A stretch of 64,000 nucleotides of DNA from Acidimicrobiales bacterium. Its GTDB lineage: Bacteria; Actinomycetota; Acidimicrobiia; Acidimicrobiales; SZUA-35. The stretch's first letter is position 1; every line of letters begins with the position of its first letter. The position numbers were made by a program, and so were the translations under genes. The notes beneath the pieces are model-generated. The model was not told the origin of the DNA. It did no database searches and was given only the letters and a program-made list of their open reading frames with translations. Of the stretch, positions 37,349-46,213 are shown piece after piece. The stretch covers positions 3,286,001 through 3,350,000 of the forward strand of contig JAWKIO010000005.1 in the NCBI GenBank assembly GCA_041394265.1, written 5' to 3'.

Positions 37349-38776
37349 ATGGATCACGCACGTCAGTTCTACATCAACGGTGAGTGGGTCGAGCCCAAGT
37401 CGACCGACACCATCGATGTCATCAACCCCACCACCGAAGAAGTCCTCGAGACCATTGCCGCCGGCGGCGTGAGCGACGTCAACGACGCGGTCGCCGCAGC
37501 CAAGGCAGCGTTCGTCACCTTCTCGGCCACCTCGAAGGAGGAGCGAGTGGCGCTTCTCGAGAAGATCATCGAGGTCTACAAGTCCCGCATGGGCGACATC
37601 GCCGCGGCGGTCACCGCCGAGATGGGCGCCCCGTCCACCCTCGCCAACCGGGCCCAGGCTCCGTCGGGTCTCGGCCACTTCATGTCGACCCTTGCTGCGC
37701 TCAAGGACTACGAGTTCGAGGAGCAGATCGGCACCACCTCCGTCGTCTCCGAACCGATCGGCGTCTGCGCCTTCATCACCCCCTGGAACTGGCCGCTGAA
37801 CCAGATCGCCGCCAAGGTGGCGCCCGCCATCGCCGCCGGTTGCACCATGGTGCTGAAGCCGTCCGAGGTCGCTCCGCTCAACGCCCTGGTCTTCGCCGAG
37901 ATCATGCACGAGGCCGGTGTCCCCGCCGGCGTCTTCAACCTCGTCAACGGCGATGGCCTGTCGGTCGGTGTGCCGCTGTCGTCGCATCCCGATGTCGACA
38001 TGGTGTCCTTCACCGGCTCGACCCGGGCCGGAATCGAGGTGGCGAAGAACGCAGCGCCGACCGTGAAGCGGGTGGCGCAGGAGCTCGGCGGCAAGTCCGC
38101 CAACATCATCCTCGACGACGCCGACATTGCCGCCACCGTCTCGCGTGACCTGTTCGGCATGTGCATGAACACCGGCCAGTCCTGCAACGCCGGCAGCCGC
38201 ATGCTCGTGCCGGCCGACAAGATGGAAGAAGCCATCGCCGTGGCGAGGACGACCGCCGAGGGCATCCCGGTCGGTGACCCGACGGCCGAAGGCGTGGCCG
38301 TCGGCCCGGTGGTCTCCGAGGCCCAGTTCCTCAAGATCCAGGCCCTCATCCAGAAGGGCATCGACGAGGGCGCCACCCTCGTCACCGGCGGCATCGGTCG
38401 CCCCGACGGCATCGACAAGGGCTACTTCGTGAAGCCCACGGTCTTCGCCAACGTCACCAACGACATGACCATCGCTCGTGAGGAAATCTTCGGCCCGGTC
38501 ATCTCGATCCTGGCCTACGACGACGAAGACCAGGCCGTCGAGATCGCCAACGACACCGAGTACGGCCTCTCGGGCTATGTGTCCTCGGCCGACCAGGAAC
38601 GGGCCAAGTCCGTCGCTCGTCGCCTGCGCACCGGCATGGTGCACCTCAACGGCTCGCCGCTCGACAACAAGGCGCCGTTCGGTGGCTACAAGCAGTCGGG
38701 CAACGGTCGCGAGTTCGGCGCTCACGGCCTCAAGGAGTTCCTCGAGGTCAAGTCGATCTTCGGCGGCAACGCCTGA
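37349..38776 (+). CDS. NAD(P)-dependent aldehyde dehydrogenase
   Basis: 475 residues of the ALDH superfamily: TPWNWPLNQIAAKVAPAIAAG, the glutamate in QELGGKSANIIL, and catalytic Cys in NTGQSCNAGSR; C-terminal GGYKQSGNGREFG. ATG 37349 has CCGGAGA upstream. It follows the arylformamidase by 111 bp on the same strand and is closed by a strong hairpin terminator, so it may be the last gene of the IDO set or an independent unit. It would oxidise an aldehyde produced by amine breakdown; specificity is not deducible. Confidence 0.88.
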   Translation: MDHARQFYINGEWVEPKSTDTIDVINPTTEEVLETIAAGGVSDVNDAVAAAKAAFVTFSATSKEERVALLEKIIEVYKSRMGDIAAAVTAEMGAPSTLANRAQAPSGLGHFMSTLAALKDYEFEEQIGTTSVVSEPIGVCAFITPWNWPLNQIAAKVAPAIAAGCTMVLKPSEVAPLNALVFAEIMHEAGVPAGVFNLVNGDGLSVGVPLSSHPDVDMVSFTGSTRAGIEVAKNAAPTVKRVAQELGGKSANIILDDADIAATVSRDLFGMCMNTGQSCNAGSRMLVPADKMEEAIAVARTTAEGIPVGDPTAEGVAVGPVVSEAQFLKIQALIQKGIDEGATLVTGGIGRPDGIDKGYFVKPTVFANVTNDMTIAREEIFGPVISILAYDDEDQAVEIANDTEYGLSGYVSSADQERAKSVARRLRTGMVHLNGSPLDNKAPFGGYKQSGNGREFGAHGLKEFLEVKSIFGGNA

Positions 38777-38791
38777 TCGTTCTCCCACGTC

Positions 38792-38825
38792 GCCGGTGGT
38801 GACAGGTCGAACTGTCACCACCGGC
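38792..38825 (+). terminator. Strong hairpin terminator after the aldehyde dehydrogenase
   Basis: A perfect 14-bp stem (GCCGGTGGTGACAG at 38792-38805, complement at 38812-38825) with a six-base loop, 16 bp after the stop codon. There is no U-tract. It marks the right boundary of the 15.6-38.8 kb gene set. Confidence 0.75.
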
Positions 38826-38870
38826 ATGGGTTGACCTCACCGCAGGGTGTGAGGTCGGTAGCCTCTGCGG

Positions 38871-40502
38871 ATGCCCGCTCGTCCGCATCCGTTCTCGACC
38901 TCTCGCCGCTCCGAGATCCGGCCACTGCGGCGGATGGCCGCGCTGGTCGCCGGGGCGATCCTCGCAGCGTCGTGCTCCTCCGGTGATCGTCCGGAGTTGA
39001 GCAGCTCGGCCGAGCCGGGTTCCGGTGCGCTCAGTGGATCGTCGACGACCTCGTCCGACGCGGCGACCGGTACGACTGTCGGCGGCGAGTCGTCGGACAC
39101 GACCGCACCCGACGCTCCAGCCGACGTGGAGCCCGTCGACTGGCGCCCCTGCGGCGACGCCGACTGTGCCGACCTCGAGGTGCCGCTCGACTACGCCGAT
39201 CCCGGTGGCGCCACCATCTCGATCGCCATGGCCCGCCTCGCGGCCACTGGCTCAACCGAGGAACGGATCGGATCGATCTTCGTGAACTTCGGTGGACCGG
39301 GTGGCGAGGGGACCGAGACGATCCAGTCGTTCACACCGTTCGTCCCGGTGGAATTGCGTCAACGCTTCGACATCGTGTCGTTCGACCCGCGTGGCGTCGA
39401 GGACACCTCGGGTCTCGGTTGCGACGACGAGATCGGCGACGAGACCACGGTGCTGGTCGACGGCGACGATGGGTTCGATGACGAAGTCGCCGCCGATCGG
39501 GTCGTGTGGGACCGGGTCATGGCCTGCGTTGCGTCCAGCCCCATCGTGAACGACATCGGGACGGTCGCGGTGGTCAACGACCTCGACATGATGCGTCGAG
39601 CGGTTGGCGACGACGCGCTGACCTACCTCGGCTTCAGCTACGGCACCGAGATCGGGTGGGTCTATGCGACCCTCTACCCCGAGTCGGTGCGGGCGATGGT
39701 GCTCGACGGTGCGGTCCCACCGGCCGAAGGCCTCGTCGAGGAGACCTTCGGCCAGCTCGTCGCCATCGATGCGGCGATCAAGCGGTGGGACACCGGTTGT
39801 GCACAGTCGCCCGATTGCCCCCTGCGCGACGAGGGCTACGAGCGTACGATCCTGCGGCTGATGGACGAACTGGAGGCCACCCCGATCCCGATGTCCGACG
39901 GCACCACCTTCGGCCCGGTCGACCTCGGCAATCTCGTGGTCGGCATGACCTACCTCGACCAGAGCGACTGGGGTCCGACCTTCGTCGACGCCGTTGCCGC
40001 ATTGGATCAGGGCGACGTACAACAGGTGGCCGGTATCGCCGAGGTGTTCGAGGGCGGCTCCGAGGAGGCCACCTTCTGGTCGGTGCTGTGCGCCGATGGA
40101 TCGGGCGTATTGTCCGACGGCAACTACGCCGATCTGTACGCCGAGGCTCTGCAGCTGTCGCCGATCGTCGGTCAGCTTCCGGGTGGCATCTTCTGCGACA
40201 CCTACCCCGGCGAGATCGACGGACTGCCGACGCTCGACACGACGGGCACGCCGCCGCTGCTCGTCATCGGCAACACCGGCGACAACGCAACGCCGTATCC
40301 CGACGCGGTGAAGCTCGACGAATTGTTGGCCGACAGTGTGCTGCTCACCTACGACGGGCCGGGCCACACCATCACGTTCTTCGACCAGTGCGTGGATGGC
40401 ATCGTCGTCGACTACTTCATCGACCTGGTCACGCCCGCACCGGGCACCCGCTGTGGCAACCAGTCCAAGGTCGGCGACGGCTGGTTCGTGCCGATCGACT
40501 GA
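38871..40502 (+). CDS. secreted lipoprotein alpha/beta hydrolase (TAP-like peptidase)
   Basis: 543 residues. The N-terminus has arginines then LVAGAILAASC, a lipobox with the cysteine at about residue 35, followed by a Ser/Thr-rich spacer. The catalytic domain has FVNFGGPGGEGTETI, LGFSYGTEIGWVYA (nucleophilic Ser), and near the end GNTGDNATPYPDAV and DGPGHTITF (Asp and His), with the TAP-like C-terminal domain found in Streptomyces tripeptidyl aminopeptidases and SlpD/E. Two starts are possible: ATG 38871, or ATG 38934 directly before the hydrophobic core. It probably trims peptides outside the membrane. Confidence 0.83.
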   Translation: MPARPHPFSTSRRSEIRPLRRMAALVAGAILAASCSSGDRPELSSSAEPGSGALSGSSTTSSDAATGTTVGGESSDTTAPDAPADVEPVDWRPCGDADCADLEVPLDYADPGGATISIAMARLAATGSTEERIGSIFVNFGGPGGEGTETIQSFTPFVPVELRQRFDIVSFDPRGVEDTSGLGCDDEIGDETTVLVDGDDGFDDEVAADRVVWDRVMACVASSPIVNDIGTVAVVNDLDMMRRAVGDDALTYLGFSYGTEIGWVYATLYPESVRAMVLDGAVPPAEGLVEETFGQLVAIDAAIKRWDTGCAQSPDCPLRDEGYERTILRLMDELEATPIPMSDGTTFGPVDLGNLVVGMTYLDQSDWGPTFVDAVAALDQGDVQQVAGIAEVFEGGSEEATFWSVLCADGSGVLSDGNYADLYAEALQLSPIVGQLPGGIFCDTYPGEIDGLPTLDTTGTPPLLVIGNTGDNATPYPDAVKLDELLADSVLLTYDGPGHTITFFDQCVDGIVVDYFIDLVTPAPGTRCGNQSKVGDGWFVPID

Positions 40503-40599
40503 GCCAGGTCGGGAACACGCCGAGCCGCCGAGGTCGATCGCCGCCCTCCGGTAGGCGGTGTCGGTACCGCAGGACTCGGCGGTCGGCTACGTTCGGCCG

Positions 40600-41388
40600 A
40601 TGGCATTCACCACGCTCAGCTACGACGTCCGCGACGGCGTCGGCCACGTCCGGTTCACCCGCCCCGAGGGCGCCAACGCCGTCAACCCGGCACTGGCTCG
40701 CGATCTGCGAGACGTCGTCATCGAGATCCAGTTCGATGACGCGGTCAAGGCCGTCTCGGTCACGGCCGAAGGCAAGGTCTTCTGCGCCGGCGGCGACCTG
40801 AAGGAGTTCAACGACGCCGGCGACGGTCTTCCGACGATGGCATCGCAGATGCTCGTCGACTTCCACGCCGCCATCAACCGCATGAACCGCACCCCCAAGC
40901 CGTTCGTGGCCGGTGTCGGCGGTGCAGCGGGTGGCGCGGGCATGTCGCTCATGTCGGCCTTCGATCTCGTCGTCGCGTCCGAGACGGCGAAGTTCACCAT
41001 GGCGTACACCCGGGCGGGAGTCACCCCCGACGGCACGTCGACCTACTTCATCTCCCGCCACATCGGCGTGCGGCGGATGCTCGACCTCACGCTCACCAAC
41101 CGAGTGTTGTCGGCGGCCGAGGCCGAGTCGTGGGGTCTGGTCAACCGAGTCGTGGCGCCCGACGAGGTCGACGCGCAGACCGCGGCGTTGGCCCAGCAGT
41201 TGGCCGACGGCGCATCGTGGGCGCTCGGCATGGCCAAGCGCATCGTCTACGAGGGCCACGACACCTCACTCGAGAAGGCGGGCGAGCTCGAGGCTGCCGT
41301 CATCACCGAGTCGATGGGCCGTCACGACGGCCGCGAGGGCATCGCCGCCTTCGTCGAAAAGCGCGCCGCCAACTTCACCGGCCAATAG
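40600..41388 (+). CDS. enoyl-CoA hydratase/isomerase family protein
   Basis: 262 residues of the crotonase fold: VFCAGGDLKEF gives the first oxyanion-hole NH, FVAGVGGAAGGAGMSLMSAFDLVVAS the second, and TRAGVTPDGTSTYFISRHIG places Asp at the position of the second catalytic acid used by PaaG-type isomerases, while the classic hydratase Glu is replaced. Isomerase rather than plain hydratase is thus plausible. ATG 40600 begins the conserved N-terminus. It is convergent with the alcohol dehydrogenase, with an inverted repeat that includes both stop codons. Confidence 0.83.
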   Translation: MAFTTLSYDVRDGVGHVRFTRPEGANAVNPALARDLRDVVIEIQFDDAVKAVSVTAEGKVFCAGGDLKEFNDAGDGLPTMASQMLVDFHAAINRMNRTPKPFVAGVGGAAGGAGMSLMSAFDLVVASETAKFTMAYTRAGVTPDGTSTYFISRHIGVRRMLDLTLTNRVLSAAEAESWGLVNRVVAPDEVDAQTAALAQQLADGASWALGMAKRIVYEGHDTSLEKAGELEAAVITESMGRHDGREGIAAFVEKRAANFTGQ

Positions 41389-41470
41389 CCACCGCGCCCG
41401 GCCACGCCGCGCCGAACCAAACCGCGGGGAGGCCCTGAGCTTTGGCGAGCGCTGGGCGGCGCAGTGGCTA
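41386..41470. repeat. Inverted repeat joining two convergent stop codons
   Basis: TAGCCACCGCGCC (41386-41398) and GGCGCAGTGGCTA (41458-41470) are inverted copies with one mismatch, 59 bp apart. Each begins at the stop codon of one convergent gene. Either transcript could form a 13-bp stem, so it may act as a bidirectional terminator or 3'-end stabiliser. Confidence 0.5.
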
Positions 41471-42568
41471 GGGGCGGACGAGGATCTTCACGTGTTGCTC
41501 GGGGTCGGCGAGGTCGGTGAACGCCTGCGGTGTGCCTGACAGGTCGACCGAGCCGGTGATCAGCGCGTCGATCCCCGGCAACGATGCCGTGGAGATCTTG
41601 GCCAGCGTGGTGGCGAACTCCTCGCCGGTGTAGCCCAGCACGAACTGGAACTCGAGCTCCTTGTTGATGCCGACGAACGGCTCGAACTGGTCGGCTTCCA
41701 TGCAGACACCGACCACCACGATGCGGGTGCCGCGCTGTGCGCCCTCGGCCACTCGGGCGATCATGCCGGGCACACCCACGCACTCGAAGATCACGTTCGG
41801 CTTGGCCGTGATCCCAGCGAACCCGTTGAACGGGTCGTGACGGTCGACTCCCTTGGGCCAGCACATCGTGGCCCAGGTGTCGTACGGCGATTCGCTGCCG
41901 GGATCGATCACCACGTCGGCACCGAGGTGAGCAGCCAGGGCTCGACGGGTGGGGGAGAAGTCCGACGCAATGATGGGGCCGACCCCTCGCGCCCGAAGGG
42001 CAACGATGACGGCGAGTCCGACCGGACCGCAACCGACGACGAGCGGGACCGAGTCGGGTTCGAGCCGGGCCTTCGCCACCGCGTGCTCGCCGACGGCCAG
42101 GGGTTCGGTGAGCGCCGCCAGCTCGGTGGGGACGTCGGTGCCGACGGGCAGGCACATGCGAGCATCGACGGCCATCCGTTCGGCATAGCCGCCGTTCATG
42201 TCGTTGGAATAGCCGACCGCCTGGAAGATGCCGCGGGCGGTCGACATCGGCAGGGAGCAGACTCGATCGCCCACCTGCAGTGGGGTACCGGCAGCCGAGA
42301 GGTGTTCGCTCCCGGGCCCGAGGTCGACGATCTCGAGGCAGTACTCGTGGCCCATCACGAGATCTCGGCTGGGATCGATCCGGCCCCGCTTCGGGCTCGG
42401 GTTCCCGATGCCCTGGGCGGCCATGCGGTCGATGTGCTTGGCGGCGTGAAGGTCGCTGCCACAGATGCCGCAGGCCAACACCTTGGCCAGAACCTGGCCT
42501 TCGGTGGGCGTGGGCTCGGCGATGTCGTCGACGATCAGCTCTCGGTTGCGTAGCACGACGGCCTGCAT
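41468..42568 (-). CDS. zinc-dependent alcohol dehydrogenase (MDR family)
   Basis: 366 residues. Catalytic zinc ligands appear in LACGICGSDLHAAKH and MGHEYCLEIVDLGPG; VVGCGPVGLAVIVALRARG is the NAD(P)-binding Rossmann turn. The four-cysteine structural-zinc lobe is not evident, as in threonine/sorbitol-like branches. ATG 42568 has GAGGAG upstream. The substrate is unknown; it stands alone between a crotonase and a methyltransferase gene. Confidence 0.87.
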   Translation of the reverse strand: MQAVVLRNRELIVDDIAEPTPTEGQVLAKVLACGICGSDLHAAKHIDRMAAQGIGNPSPKRGRIDPSRDLVMGHEYCLEIVDLGPGSEHLSAAGTPLQVGDRVCSLPMSTARGIFQAVGYSNDMNGGYAERMAVDARMCLPVGTDVPTELAALTEPLAVGEHAVAKARLEPDSVPLVVGCGPVGLAVIVALRARGVGPIIASDFSPTRRALAAHLGADVVIDPGSESPYDTWATMCWPKGVDRHDPFNGFAGITAKPNVIFECVGVPGMIARVAEGAQRGTRIVVVGVCMEADQFEPFVGINKELEFQFVLGYTGEEFATTLAKISTASLPGIDALITGSVDLSGTPQAFTDLADPEQHVKILVRP

Positions 42569-42658
42569 GGCGGACTCCTCGTTCGATGGTCGTTGGTGGT
42601 GCAGCCTGGCACAGGTGCCGTCCGACGTTCGATTCGGCTCGCCGGTAGCGTCGAGCCG

Positions 42659-43780
42659 ATGAGTGACCGGATGGCCACCCCCGGCGGCAGCGTCGAACTG
42701 CGGCGTCTGCCCGACACCGGCGATGGTCCGCTCCGCGCCTGGGACGCCGCCGACGAGCTGATCCTCGAGCATCTCCGGGCCAGTGGCGTCATGGGTGAGC
42801 GCTGGCTGATCGTCAACGATCTCTTCGGTGCGCTGGCGGTAGCCCTGGCGGAGCATCGTCCGCAGTCCTGGGGCGACTCGTTCACCTCACAACAGGCGTC
42901 AGCCCAGAACCTGGACCGCAACGGCGTCGGCGCGTCGATGGTGCACTTCGTCTCCAGTATCGAGGTGCCCGAAGCGCCGATCGACGTGGTGGTCATGAAG
43001 GTGCCGCGCTCGCTCGCCCTGCTCGAGGATCAGCTTCGGAGGCTGCGTCTGATGCTGCATCGTGACAGCGTCATCGTTGCCGGTGGCATGGTGAAGTCGA
43101 TCCACCGTTCGACCCTCGAGGCGTTCGAATCGATCGTCGGCCCGTCGCCCACCTCGTTGGCGAAGAAGAAGGCCCGCCTGATCCATCCGTCGTTCGATCC
43201 GTCGCTCGAGGTCGGACCGTCTCCGTACCCGAGTCGGTACGAGCTCGATGACGGCTCGCCGGTGATCGAACATGCGAACGTCTTCTCTCGAGGCCGTCTC
43301 GACATCGGAACACGGGCGATGCTCGACCACCTCCCACGCATCGAGGACGGGGCCGACGTTCTCGACCTGGGCTGCGGCAACGGCTTGCTCGGACTCACGG
43401 CTGCTCGCCGATCCGCGGTCGGATCGCTCACGTTCGTCGACGAGTCGTACCAGGCGATCGAGTCGGCTCGTGCGAATGCCAAGGCCTGGAGCGTCGAGGT
43501 GCCGACGAGGTTCGTCGTCGATCGCACCCTCGGCGGCATCGAGTCGTCTTCGATCGACGTCGTGCTCAACAACCCGCCGTTTCATGCGCACCAGAGCCGG
43601 GGTGATGACACGGCCCGGTCGATGTTCGCCGACGCTCGACGGGTGCTGCGTCCCGGCGGTCAGCTCGTCGTCGTCGGGAATCGACACCTGGACTATCACA
43701 AGCAGTTGCGGCGCCGGTTCGGCAATTGCGACGTGGTGGGCTCGACACCGAAGTTCGTGATCCTGCGCGCGATGCGCTGA
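42659..43780 (+). CDS. RlmG/RsmC-like rRNA guanine-N2 methyltransferase
   Basis: 373 residues in two halves. The N-terminal half is a degenerate methyltransferase-like domain; the C-terminal half has the SAM site VLDLGCGNGLLGLTAARR and the catalytic NNPPFHAHQ (NPPF motif of N-directed amino-group methylation), then GGQLVVVGNRHLDYHKQL. This duplicated layout is that of RlmG (23S G1835) and RsmC (16S G1207); length and HLDYHKQL favour RlmG. ATG 42659. It is probably a housekeeping gene unrelated to its neighbours. Confidence 0.82.
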   Translation: MSDRMATPGGSVELRRLPDTGDGPLRAWDAADELILEHLRASGVMGERWLIVNDLFGALAVALAEHRPQSWGDSFTSQQASAQNLDRNGVGASMVHFVSSIEVPEAPIDVVVMKVPRSLALLEDQLRRLRLMLHRDSVIVAGGMVKSIHRSTLEAFESIVGPSPTSLAKKKARLIHPSFDPSLEVGPSPYPSRYELDDGSPVIEHANVFSRGRLDIGTRAMLDHLPRIEDGADVLDLGCGNGLLGLTAARRSAVGSLTFVDESYQAIESARANAKAWSVEVPTRFVVDRTLGGIESSSIDVVLNNPPFHAHQSRGDDTARSMFADARRVLRPGGQLVVVGNRHLDYHKQLRRRFGNCDVVGSTPKFVILRAMR

Positions 43781-43831
43781 CCGTCGACCAGCGGAGCGTG
43801 CCGACGCCCCGACGTCTGCCACAATGACGCC

Positions 43832-45259
43832 ATGCAGACACGACTCTTGATCGACGGCGAGTGGCGCAACGGGGCAACCGGCGAGGAGATCCCCGTCATC
43901 AACCCGGCCAACGGCGAAACGATCACCAGCATCGCCGCCGGAACGCCCGACGATGCCACGGCAGCGTGCGACGCGGCCGCCGCCGCTCAGGCCGCCTGGG
44001 CCCGCACCGCTCCCCGCGAGCGAGGCGAGATCCTGCGCCGCTGCTGGCAGCTGATGATCGACCACACCGACGAGCTGGCCGATCTGATCACGCTCGAACA
44101 CGGCAAGCCGCTGGCCGACGCCCGAGGCGAGGTCGCCTATGCGGCCGAGTTCTTCCGGTGGAACTCCGAGGAGGCCGTGCGGATCCACGGCTCGATCGCC
44201 ACCGCTCCTTCCGGCGCGAACCGCATGATCGTGCACCATGTCCCCATCGGCGTCGTCATCATCGTGACGCCGTGGAACTTCCCGGCCGCGATGATCACCC
44301 GCAAGCTGGCTCCGGCCTTGGCGGCGGGCAACACGGCGGTGATCAAGCCGGCGAAGGACACGCCGCTGACGGCACTGCGTATCGGCGAACTCATGATCGA
44401 GGCCGGTGTCCCGGCCGGAGTGGTCAACATCGTGCCTACGGCATCGTCGGGCTCGTGGTTCGATGCCGCCGTCGATCACCCGGCCACCAGGATGGTGTCG
44501 TTCACCGGTTCAACCGAAGTCGGCCGGGTCCTACTCGCCCGTTCGGCCGACCGGGTGCTGAAGACGGTGATGGAGCTCGGCGGGAATGCGCCGTTCGTCG
44601 TCTTCGCCGACGCCGATCTCGACGCCGCCGTCGAAGGTGCCATGGTGGCGAAGATGCGTCATTCGGCCGAGACCTGCACGGCGGCCAACCGCTTCTATGT
44701 CGAGGCACCGGTGGTCGATGAGTTCGCAGCCAAGCTCGCCGCGGCCATGGCGGCCGTCGGAGTGGGCGACGGCCACGACGACGGAGTGAGCTGCGGGCCG
44801 ATGATCAACAAGGCGGCGATCGACGACATCGACGAACTCGTGCAGTCGGCGATCGGCGCAGGGGCCACGGTGATGACCGGTGGCGGTCCGCTCGACCGGC
44901 GCGGCTACTTCTACGAACCCACCGTGCTGTCGGGCGTCGAGCACTCCTCGCCGATCGTGCACCAGGAGATCTTCGGCCCGGTGGCCCCGATCATCTCGTT
45001 CACCGACACCGACACCATGATCGACATGGCGAACGACACCGAGATGGGGCTCACCGCCTACGTCTACACGAGCGACATCGGTCGCGGGCTGGCAGTGTCG
45101 GAGCGGATCCAAGCCGGAATGATCGGGCTGAACCGGGGCGCCGTGTCCGACCCGGCGGCACCGTTCGGCGGCATGAAGCAGTCGGGTCTCGGGCGCGAGG
45201 GCGCGAGCGAGGGGATCTACGAGTTCTGCGAGACCCAGTACATCGCCACCAACTGGTGA
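43832..45259 (+). CDS. succinate-semialdehyde-type aldehyde dehydrogenase
   Basis: 475 residues with VTPWNFPAAMITRKLAPALAAGN, ELGGNAPFVVFADADLD (general base Glu) and AETCTAANRFYVE (catalytic Cys), then GGMKQSGLGREGASEGIYEF. The CTAANR context and C-terminus are those of GabD-like NAD(P) succinate/glutarate-semialdehyde dehydrogenases. First gene of a plus-strand run with an ornithine-cyclodeaminase-family gene 19 bp downstream, so it may oxidise a semialdehyde made from an amino acid. Confidence 0.85.
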   Translation: MQTRLLIDGEWRNGATGEEIPVINPANGETITSIAAGTPDDATAACDAAAAAQAAWARTAPRERGEILRRCWQLMIDHTDELADLITLEHGKPLADARGEVAYAAEFFRWNSEEAVRIHGSIATAPSGANRMIVHHVPIGVVIIVTPWNFPAAMITRKLAPALAAGNTAVIKPAKDTPLTALRIGELMIEAGVPAGVVNIVPTASSGSWFDAAVDHPATRMVSFTGSTEVGRVLLARSADRVLKTVMELGGNAPFVVFADADLDAAVEGAMVAKMRHSAETCTAANRFYVEAPVVDEFAAKLAAAMAAVGVGDGHDDGVSCGPMINKAAIDDIDELVQSAIGAGATVMTGGGPLDRRGYFYEPTVLSGVEHSSPIVHQEIFGPVAPIISFTDTDTMIDMANDTEMGLTAYVYTSDIGRGLAVSERIQAGMIGLNRGAVSDPAAPFGGMKQSGLGREGASEGIYEFCETQYIATNW

Positions 45260-45278
45260 GCGAACGAGGAGCGAACGT

Positions 45279-46211
45279 ATGAGTGCATCGGTGCCATACC
45301 TGTCGGCTGAAGAGGTGAGGTCGATGGTGTCGATGGGCGACACGATCGAGGCGCTGCGGGCGGCGTTCGGCGAGCGGCGTCCAGCACCCGAGCGTGGGGT
45401 GGCGGCCTTCGATCTCGGCAATCTGCTGACCATGCCGGCCGTCGCAGGGTCGAATGCGGGGGTGAAGGTCATCACGTTGGTGCCCGGCAACCCCGAGCGA
45501 GGTTTGCCCGCCATCCAAGGTCTCTACGTGTTGTTCAGCGCCATCGACGGCCGGGTGCGGGCGCTGCTCGACGGCGGGTGCCTGACCGCGCTGCGGACGC
45601 CGGCTGCGTCCGGGCTGGCGGCCGACTACTTGGCGCCGGACGCCCCGACCACCATCGGCATCATCGGCGCCGGTGTTCAGGGACACGGTCACCTCGAAGC
45701 GATGCGAGCGGTGCGGCCGAGCTTGTCGAGCGTGGTGGTGGCGAGTCGCTCGTCGGCGTCGGCCGAGGCGCTGGTCGACGCTGCTCGGAGCGAAGGTCTC
45801 GAGGCGCGAGTGGGCTCGATCGCCGAGGCCTCGTCGTGCGAGATCGTCTGTGCGTGCACGTCGGCTCAGCAGCCGATCCTGCCCGGCGTACTCCCGGATG
45901 GCTCGTTCCTCAGCGCCATCGGTGCCTATCTCCCGGATCAGGCCGAGATGCCACCGGCGCTCGTTGCCGGAAGTGATGTCTGGGTCGACGCCGAGGCAGC
46001 AGCCCGCGTCGAGGCCGGCGATCTGATCCAGGCAGCCGACACCGGAGCGTGGTCGTGGGACCAGCTTCGAGGTGACCTCGTCGATCTGGTGTGTCAAGGT
46101 GCACCGGCGTCGGCCGATGGTCGACCCCGCATCTTCAAGAGCGTCGGCCTGTCGATCGAAGACCTCACCCTCGCCGATCTGGCCGCCACCCGAGCAGGAA
46201 TCGAGCCGTAG
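45279..46211 (+). CDS. ornithine cyclodeaminase/mu-crystallin family protein
   Basis: 310 residues. VKVITLVPGNPERGLPAIQG and LLDGGCLTALRTPAASGLAADYLAP are family landmarks, IGIIGAGVQGHGHLEAM is the NAD-binding turn. Members are ornithine cyclodeaminases, alanine dehydrogenases or ketimine reductases; the ornithine-specific residues cannot be judged by eye. AGGAGCG precedes the ATG. It ends two bases before the next gene, so the operon continues. Confidence 0.85.
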   Translation: MSASVPYLSAEEVRSMVSMGDTIEALRAAFGERRPAPERGVAAFDLGNLLTMPAVAGSNAGVKVITLVPGNPERGLPAIQGLYVLFSAIDGRVRALLDGGCLTALRTPAASGLAADYLAPDAPTTIGIIGAGVQGHGHLEAMRAVRPSLSSVVVASRSSASAEALVDAARSEGLEARVGSIAEASSCEIVCACTSAQQPILPGVLPDGSFLSAIGAYLPDQAEMPPALVAGSDVWVDAEAAARVEAGDLIQAADTGAWSWDQLRGDLVDLVCQGAPASADGRPRIFKSVGLSIEDLTLADLAATRAGIEP

Positions 46212-46213
46212 TC

